DNA of 37,680 nt, from NCBI GenBank assembly GCA_017511185.1, contig JAFWLF010000127.1:1-37680 (forward strand). The letters are read 5' to 3'. The DNA is from RGIG5612 sp017511185. GTDB lineage: Bacteria > Bacillota > Clostridia > Lachnospirales > Lachnospiraceae. The notes under the pieces were generated by a model. It was not told the origin of the DNA. It saw only the letters and a list, made by a program, of their open reading frames with translations, and made no database searches. The position numbers and the translations under genes are program-made. Within the stretch, counting starts at the first letter, position 1; the number at the start of each line of letters is the position of its first letter. Positions 32,669-37,680 of this stretch are shown here, one piece after another.

Positions 32669-32697
32669 TAATACTGTTCACCGGGTGTTTTTATTTA
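32651..32697 (+). terminator. Regulated terminator (riboswitch expression platform)
   Basis: ACACCC (32651-32656) pairs with GGGTGT (32683-32688), and GGACAG (32660-32665) pairs with CTGTTC (32674-32679), around an 8-base loop, followed by a T-rich tail (TTTTTATTT). The left arm uses the CCAC and GGGACAG bases that the aptamer needs, so aptamer and terminator exclude each other. Metal binding should therefore switch transcription on. Confidence 0.8.
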
Positions 32698-32736
32698 ACT
32701 TCTTTTACATCCGGTGAAAAACTGGAGGTATCGACT

Positions 32737-33642
32737 TTGAATCAAAACCCATCAACGACTATTTCTGCGAAAGATGCACAGAAAATTGCGACAAGGGTAT
32801 CCCTTGTCAGCGTGGTTGGCAATATTATTTTGACAGCGTTCAAATTTTTTGCCGGCATTTTTGCACATTCCCAGGTCATGATCTCTGATGCTGTTCATTC
32901 TGCTTCGGATGTCATCAGTTCCCTGATCGTTATTGTTGGCGTAAAGATTTCAGGCAGGGACGCGGATGATGATCACCCGTACGGCCATGAACGGTTTGAA
33001 TGTGTTGCAGCAGTGATCCTGGCTGCTATCCTGGTGATCGTTGGAGGATCGATCGGGATTAAGGCAGTGAAAAGCATTATAGACGGAAGCTACCGGGAAA
33101 TGGTGCTCCCGGGTATGCTGGCACTGATTGCTTCTATCGTTTCTATTGTCGCAAAATTTGCGATGTTTCTTTATACCCAGATCCATGCAAAGCGAATCAA
33201 CTCTACAGCACTTAAGGCAGAGGCATGGCATCATTTAAGCGATTCCTTGTCTTCGGTCGGTGCATTGATCGGTATCGCAGGTGCCCGTCTTGGCGCACCA
33301 ATTCTGGAACCGATCGCCAGCATCGTGATCTGCCTTTTGATCCTGAAAGCAGCATTTGATATTTTCCGTTCTGCCATTGATCAAATGGTAGATAAATCCT
33401 GCAGCACAGAAACAGAACAGAAAATCCGTGATTGTGTCATGCAGCAGGAAGGCGTTATCTGTGTAGATATGCTGCAGACCAGAATGTTCGGGAACCGGAT
33501 CTATGTCGACGTAGAGATTGGGGTTGACAAAAGCCTTACAATAGAAGAAGGACATGAAATTGCGGAGCAGGTGCATAATGCTCTGGAACTGAACTTTGCT
33601 TCAGTGAAACACGTTATGGTGCATGTGAATCCGGCCGGATAA
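32737..33642 (+). CDS. Cation diffusion facilitator metal exporter
   Basis: This 301-residue member of the CDF family exports divalent metal in exchange for protons across the cytoplasmic membrane. I start it at the TTG at 32737, 8 bases after a strong TGGAGG site at 32723-32728. The open frame runs back to an ATG at 32602, but that would read through the riboswitch and terminator. Six membrane helices are expected. Metal-site residues are in SDAVHSASD (helix 2) and EAWHHLSDS (helix 5), the H-D pattern of Zn/Co/Ni/Fe-type members rather than the D-D of manganese exporters. The conserved DDDHPYGHERFE follows helix 2. A cytoplasmic C-terminal dimer domain includes VDVEIGVDKSLTIEEGHEIA. The upstream riboswitch suggests Ni2+/Co2+. 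Confidence 0.93.
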   Translation: MNQNPSTTISAKDAQKIATRVSLVSVVGNIILTAFKFFAGIFAHSQVMISDAVHSASDVISSLIVIVGVKISGRDADDDHPYGHERFECVAAVILAAILVIVGGSIGIKAVKSIIDGSYREMVLPGMLALIASIVSIVAKFAMFLYTQIHAKRINSTALKAEAWHHLSDSLSSVGALIGIAGARLGAPILEPIASIVICLLILKAAFDIFRSAIDQMVDKSCSTETEQKIRDCVMQQEGVICVDMLQTRMFGNRIYVDVEIGVDKSLTIEEGHEIAEQVHNALELNFASVKHVMVHVNPAG

Positions 33643-33692
33643 AAACTGCTTCCCGATATCTGTCTCTATAACAGGAAAGGCGGATTATTGAC

Positions 33693-36092
33693 ATGAATCA
33701 AGGGACAACACGCCATACGATCAAATCTTGTATTGTTTTTCTGCTGCTTGTATCCTTCGTCTTGCTGCTTTCTCAACCGCAGATCACTCTGGCAGAAGAT
33801 GCTGAGGATTCGGTCATCGAGCAGGACCAGGATTTTGTCGCATATAATTCAAATAATCCAGATTCTTATATAACTTTTGCGCAGGAGGAGTCCTACCCGG
33901 ATGAGAGGAACATCACGGTTCCGTTTTATTCGATGCAGGACATTCTGACATGGCAGTTTCCTTATTCAGATCTTTTCTTTACAGTTGATTCCGGTGAATT
34001 TCGGACAGAATTGGCTAAGGCATCAATAGGATTGGCCATATCTGCTTTTCGTAATAATGAGCTCCCAATGGAAAACCAGAATAAAACTTATCTGGGGAGA
34101 GCAGGGTTTTCCAATATCTACACTTTTGGATATGATCAGGAAACGGATGAAGATACACTTTCTGGTGTGATCGCAATGAAAAAGATCGGGGATTTTACAC
34201 TGATCGCAGCAGCCCCTTGCGGCCAGGGCTACAAAAAGGAATGGGCAAGTAATCTAAAGGTCGGAGATGAGGAGAGGCATGTTGGGTTCAATGAGGCAGC
34301 CCAGATCCTGGAAGGGCATATTAAAGACTATATAGAGGAGTATCAGATAACCGGAGAAAAGAAGTTCTGGATCTCCGGGTTCTCCCGTGCAGCAGCTGTT
34401 TCTAATTTAACTGCTGCGGACATGATCGCAAGTGGAGAGTTCTCTGATGTTTATGCATATCTTTTCGGTGTTCCGCGGACAACAAGAGCACCTGTCAAAT
34501 ACAAGGGAATCTATAATATCTGCGGGGGATTTGATCCGGTCACGTGGTTTCCTTTGGAACAATGGGGGTTTGCCCGGTATGGTACCGATGTTTTCACACC
34601 TGTACAGGAAGTAAACAGTGATTATGTGGAATATGTGGCAGGAGCTGATCGGGTGAACCGGCTCATGCAGGGGTCTCCATTTATCAACAGCCCATATATT
34701 AATTATCAGCTGCATCTGATCGTGGAGTTTCTTGGGGCTTTATTCCCGACAAGTGCTGATTATGCAGAACAGTTTCAGGCGATCCTGATGGAGACATGGA
34801 AAGAATTTAATCCAGATACGATAATCGAAATGGTCGCTTTAGCCTTGGGTAAGCTGGACGATCTGGATAAACGGGAATCTTACGCGGTCGGCACGTTTAT
34901 AGAATATTTGTCTTTGCTTGGAGCACAGCAGCTTCGGGGGAATCAGGAACTGATAGAAAGCGGCCAGTGGGATAAAAATGCAAGCATTGGTGTCAATTAC
35001 ATGCGGGAACATATGCCGTACACCTATGTGAACTGGCTGTTTTCTGAAAACGCACCGGAAAAACTGTTTAGCGTCCCGGCTTTTTACCGTAGGATCATCC
35101 TGGTTGGACCAATTGATGTTTATGTCTATCAGAACGAGGAATTGATCGGAAGCGTTGAGAGAAATGGTAAGATATCACAGGTCAACCAGTGGGAAGGCAA
35201 TGAGGATTTATTCGTTTCTGAACTTTTTCTTCACCGCAGTAAGAACGAAACGAGTATCGTGCTGCCTATAGATAAGAAATACGATCTGGAGATCTATATG
35301 AACAGACCAGGCAGCCTGTTATATTATCAGGTTTTTGGAAGTCATGAACAGCTTTCTGCTCCGGATGGCATTATATACCAGAGTACTTTGAAGAAAGGAT
35401 TGTATGGGCTTACTTTTGATCCGTCCAAATTTGAACCATCAGACCTGACAGCACATGAAGGCAAAATACTGGAGTCATATTCCTACCCATATGAATATAA
35501 TCCGTTTGTAGTCATGGCAACGGAGCTGACGAATACCAAATCCATTACATTGGGGAGCTCTTTAACAATGGCATTTGGAATCGTTGTCTTTCTCTGTCTG
35601 CTGGGGCTTGTCAATCTGATCATTGCCATTGTGCATGCGATCCGAAAGAAAAAAAGGCCGCGGCCATATTCGAATCTTTACGTCATCATTCCGCATTGCC
35701 TTTTGATCGCTCTGTTCGCATTGTTAACACAGTTCATGACATTGAACCTTGTTACGATCGGAATCATGAAAAGTGCATGTGCCGGATTGACGGTCTTTTG
35801 CATCTTTATGCTTGGACTGAGGGGGCTGCTCCGTTGTATAAGGGGAAGAGAAGAACGAGGATATCGCAGCCAGGCGAAAAAGAAAAAGATCATTGGTGTG
35901 ATCTATCTGGCGTTTCTTGCCGGAGCCTGCGTACTTTCTTATATGTTTTATAAAGTCAGTCCGCTGGCATCCTATTCGACAGGAAATGCGCTTGCTTATT
36001 ACGGAATTACACTCCTGTTAACTGTTGGCAGTATCCTGCTGTTCCCGAACAGGCTTCCACGAGAGAAGAAACAGGTTCAAGTCAGTACTTAA
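33693..36092 (+). CDS. Secreted, membrane-tethered putative lipase/esterase with five C-terminal membrane helices
   Basis: I do not recognise a named family for this 799-residue protein. A signal peptide is clear (hydrophobic CIVFLLLVSFVLLL, likely cleavage after ITLA at about 34). The ectodomain (about 35-620) has a nucleophile elbow WISGFSRAAAVS (Ser 231), GGFDPVTWFPLEQWGFARYG (Asp 281) and REHMPYTYVNW (His 440). Together these resemble the Ser-Asp-His set of class-3-like lipases and DUF2974 hydrolases. The region 460-620 looks beta-rich. Five membrane helices follow at about 624-649, 661-682, 688-713, 732-752 and 766-784, with basic loops and a charged end. It begins 50 bases after the CDF gene, with an AAAGGCGG site and no terminator between, so the two may be co-transcribed. 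Substrate and role are unknown. Confidence 0.75.
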   Translation: MNQGTTRHTIKSCIVFLLLVSFVLLLSQPQITLAEDAEDSVIEQDQDFVAYNSNNPDSYITFAQEESYPDERNITVPFYSMQDILTWQFPYSDLFFTVDSGEFRTELAKASIGLAISAFRNNELPMENQNKTYLGRAGFSNIYTFGYDQETDEDTLSGVIAMKKIGDFTLIAAAPCGQGYKKEWASNLKVGDEERHVGFNEAAQILEGHIKDYIEEYQITGEKKFWISGFSRAAAVSNLTAADMIASGEFSDVYAYLFGVPRTTRAPVKYKGIYNICGGFDPVTWFPLEQWGFARYGTDVFTPVQEVNSDYVEYVAGADRVNRLMQGSPFINSPYINYQLHLIVEFLGALFPTSADYAEQFQAILMETWKEFNPDTIIEMVALALGKLDDLDKRESYAVGTFIEYLSLLGAQQLRGNQELIESGQWDKNASIGVNYMREHMPYTYVNWLFSENAPEKLFSVPAFYRRIILVGPIDVYVYQNEELIGSVERNGKISQVNQWEGNEDLFVSELFLHRSKNETSIVLPIDKKYDLEIYMNRPGSLLYYQVFGSHEQLSAPDGIIYQSTLKKGLYGLTFDPSKFEPSDLTAHEGKILESYSYPYEYNPFVVMATELTNTKSITLGSSLTMAFGIVVFLCLLGLVNLIIAIVHAIRKKKRPRPYSNLYVIIPHCLLIALFALLTQFMTLNLVTIGIMKSACAGLTVFCIFMLGLRGLLRCIRGREERGYRSQAKKKKIIGVIYLAFLAGACVLSYMFYKVSPLASYSTGNALAYYGITLLLTVGSILLFPNRLPREKKQVQVST

Positions 36093-36346
36093 GCTTTTTT
36101 TCCGGGGAAGGAGAGTTCAGCTGTTATCTGCAGTTTTCCGGAAGAATCTTTGGAACCGGTTACTATAACAGCCCCATCCCCATCTTCAAAATGATAGGTC
36201 TCGGAGACAGTTTCATCCGGGGCCTTTTCTTTTAATACTTTTTTGAAGTCGGCAAGGATTCCCGGAACGATCGCCAGGTAGATCCGCATGCCTTCCTTTG
36301 CACCATATCGTTTTATCAGTTGTTCCTTTAAATTGCTCTCTGCCAT
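36089..36346 (-). CDS. Small protein of unknown function
   Basis: This 85-residue protein is not recognised. It is soluble and mixed-charge, with a helical N-terminal half (about 1-45, including LKEQLIKRYGAKEG and GILADFKKVLKEKAP) and a probable beta-hairpin end (DGDGAVIVTGSKDS and LQITAELSFPG). No signal peptide, cysteine or histidine cluster suggests a metal site. The ATG follows an AAAGGAGCCCTT-type site 19 bases after the carboxylesterase stop, so it is probably the second gene of that transcript. Its stop codon overlaps that of the convergent hydrolase gene by 4 bases within CTTAAG, leaving no room for a terminator between them. Confidence 0.7.
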   Translation of the reverse strand: MAESNLKEQLIKRYGAKEGMRIYLAIVPGILADFKKVLKEKAPDETVSETYHFEDGDGAVIVTGSKDSSGKLQITAELSFPGKKA

Positions 36347-36365
36347 AAGGGCTCCTTTTTTGCAA

Positions 36366-37680
36366 TTATTGGTATTCCTGTATCTGATCTAGGATCTCAT
36401 ACAGATCCAGATATGGGATCTTCGTCTCTTTTACGCTATCTCCCAGCTCTAAAACCGGTTCTGTTCCGGCAAATGTGTTCCAGCGCGGCAGACCGTCCCC
36501 ATTTGGATCGCCATTCTTAATAAAGTTGATCATGTAGCTGCTGACCATATCTGAAAGGGCACGGTCCTCTTCCGTGTACAGAGCAGAGCCATCAGGAATA
36601 TTATGGTAAAAATAGACTTCTTCTCCGCTGTGCCAGGAACCGAGCCGTCCGTTTTCTTTCGTGAAATGATACATATAACAAGGGATATCATTTGCAACAG
36701 CTTCCCGTCCCAGACAGTAATGTCCATATGTAAAAAGAACTGCCGTATAGATATCGGCCCAGTTTCGCTTTGCCTCAGCATCCGTTTTTGCCGGGAATAA
36801 AGCTAAGATCTGATCAGCATAAGGATCTTCAAAAGATGCACGGATCTTTTGTTCATAGTTTTTCATATTTGCAGGTGAGAAAATAATGAATGGCGCACCT
36901 TCTTCCCGGTTGAATCCCTGCAGTTGAGCCTCTTCGTTGTAAATCCCTTTTTGATAAGATTCATACGGGGTTTCTGACAGTACAAAACCATCGATCGTGA
37001 TGTGATGATGGATGGCCATTTCTCTTACGATTTTATCTGCAGGCAATGCCCGAAGATCTTTCAGTGTTTGTGCGTGAAGACGGTCTTTCATTTGTTCTGC
37101 GGTTTCATAGGCTTCGTCCAGAAGACGGAAGGAGTGTGCCGGCTTTGGAGAGGACACCGTAGAACTTTCCAGGATAACTCGTTTAAATAATCCTTTTGCT
37201 AAAGGAGATGTACAAAGTGCACTGACGCAGGCAGAGCCGGCAGATTCTCCCGATATCGTGATATTCTCCGGGTCCCCGCCGAAAGCAGCAATATTATCTT
37301 TCACCCATTGCAGTGCAAGGATCTGGTCCAGCAGACCGTAATTGCCTGTAGTATGATTTGGAGATTCTTCTGCTAATGCCGGATCGGCATAAAACCCGAA
37401 GATGCCAAGACGGTAAGCCATGTTCACAACAATGATTCCTTTTCTGGCAAGCCCTTCACCGCTGTAATCCTGGTACCACGGCTGTCCGGTCTGCAAAGAA
37501 CCACCATGAATATAAACCAGGACAGGGAGAGCTTGATCAGTTTTTTGGGCAGGACGCCAGATATTCAGATACAGGGAATCTTCGCTGACAGGTTCCCGGT
37601 AATTGTCTTTCAAAGAAATTTGGTAATCATGATAACCGATGATCTGAGCCAGGGAATTATATATTGGCAGATTCTGCACC
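36366..37680 (-). CDS. Type-B carboxylesterase, N-terminus beyond the window
   Basis: This is an alpha/beta-hydrolase of the carboxylesterase/PnbA family. About 437 residues are visible, and the frame stays open to the window edge. The leading residues are internal, so roughly 50-80 residues are missing. SEDSLYLNIWRP is the family's second signature, VYIHGGSLQTG the oxyanion loop, and ISGESAGSACVSALC the nucleophile elbow (Ser). The acid is probably the Glu in NREEGAPF, and the His is in SWHSGEEVYFYHN. No secretion signal can be judged. These enzymes hydrolyse small esters and carbamates; the substrate is unknown. It reads into the 85-residue gene. Confidence 0.93.
   Translation of the reverse strand, partial: VQNLPIYNSLAQIIGYHDYQISLKDNYREPVSEDSLYLNIWRPAQKTDQALPVLVYIHGGSLQTGQPWYQDYSGEGLARKGIIVVNMAYRLGIFGFYADPALAEESPNHTTGNYGLLDQILALQWVKDNIAAFGGDPENITISGESAGSACVSALCTSPLAKGLFKRVILESSTVSSPKPAHSFRLLDEAYETAEQMKDRLHAQTLKDLRALPADKIVREMAIHHHITIDGFVLSETPYESYQKGIYNEEAQLQGFNREEGAPFIIFSPANMKNYEQKIRASFEDPYADQILALFPAKTDAEAKRNWADIYTAVLFTYGHYCLGREAVANDIPCYMYHFTKENGRLGSWHSGEEVYFYHNIPDGSALYTEEDRALSDMVSSYMINFIKNGDPNGDGLPRWNTFAGTEPVLELGDSVKETKIPYLDLYEILDQIQEYQ

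Noticed and set aside
32651..32697. Manganese (yybP-ykoY) riboswitch as the leader class
   Set aside because: I could not find that class's paired conserved loops, whereas the GCCGGG and GGGACAG blocks fit the NiCo class. The CDF metal-site residues are H-D rather than the D-D of Mn exporters.
1..37680. tRNA, rRNA, transposase, integrase or attachment-site signatures
   Set aside because: I looked for these on both strands by eye and found none; gene content is core chromosomal.

Overview
The window looks like a stretch of core chromosome from a Gram-positive anaerobe of the Clostridia, most probably a Lachnospiraceae-type organism. This is inferred from four things: moderate GC; strong AGGAGG-type ribosome binding sites with several TTG starts; the gene order ftsK/spoIIIE - murE-like - priA - def - fmt - rsmB - rlmN - PP2C phosphatase - PASTA kinase - rsgA - rpe; and low-GC Gram-positive protein features. 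I see no prophage, insertion sequence, CRISPR array, rRNA or tRNA. No intergenic gap exceeds 300 bases.

Layout. 1-570: the 3' end of a CLC-type channel/antiporter. 601-3336: rpsO and pnp, with a hairpin between them and a strong terminator after pnp. 3378-7233: a two-gene ABC export-type system (MacB/LolD-like ATPase plus a very large FtsX-type permease with a coiled-coil ectodomain). 7261-23934: a long, tightly packed, co-directional cluster in which many stops and starts overlap. It covers DNA translocation (ftsK), cell wall (murE-like), replication restart (priA), translation (def, fmt, rsmB, rlmN, rsgA, queA), phospho-signalling (PP2C phosphatase and PASTA kinase) and carbon metabolism (rpe, pfkA). 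24034-25824: a HerA-like ATPase with its own promoter. 25851-31907: leuS, a CNNM/CorC-family membrane protein and an unusual P-type ATPase, joined by overlapping ends. 31887-31917: a bidirectional terminator. 31935-32495 (minus): a sugar O-acetyltransferase.

The most interesting segment is 32528-36092. Two divergent promoters have -35 boxes forming one small palindrome. The rightward promoter drives a leader that closely resembles a NiCo (czcD-type) riboswitch, overlapping an intrinsic terminator, followed by a cation diffusion facilitator (CDF) gene that starts at a TTG. Fifty bases downstream, with no visible terminator, is an unrecognised 799-residue protein: a signal peptide, a predicted Ser-Asp-His hydrolase ectodomain and five C-terminal membrane segments. 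It may therefore sit under the same metal-sensing control. The window closes with a small unknown gene and a truncated type-B carboxylesterase on the minus strand.

How the genes fit together: the central block is growth and translation housekeeping, with the kinase/phosphatase pair probably coupling cell-wall state to growth. The right third is rich in cation transport (CorC-like protein, P-type ATPase, CDF exporter), which fits metal-homeostasis control by the riboswitch.
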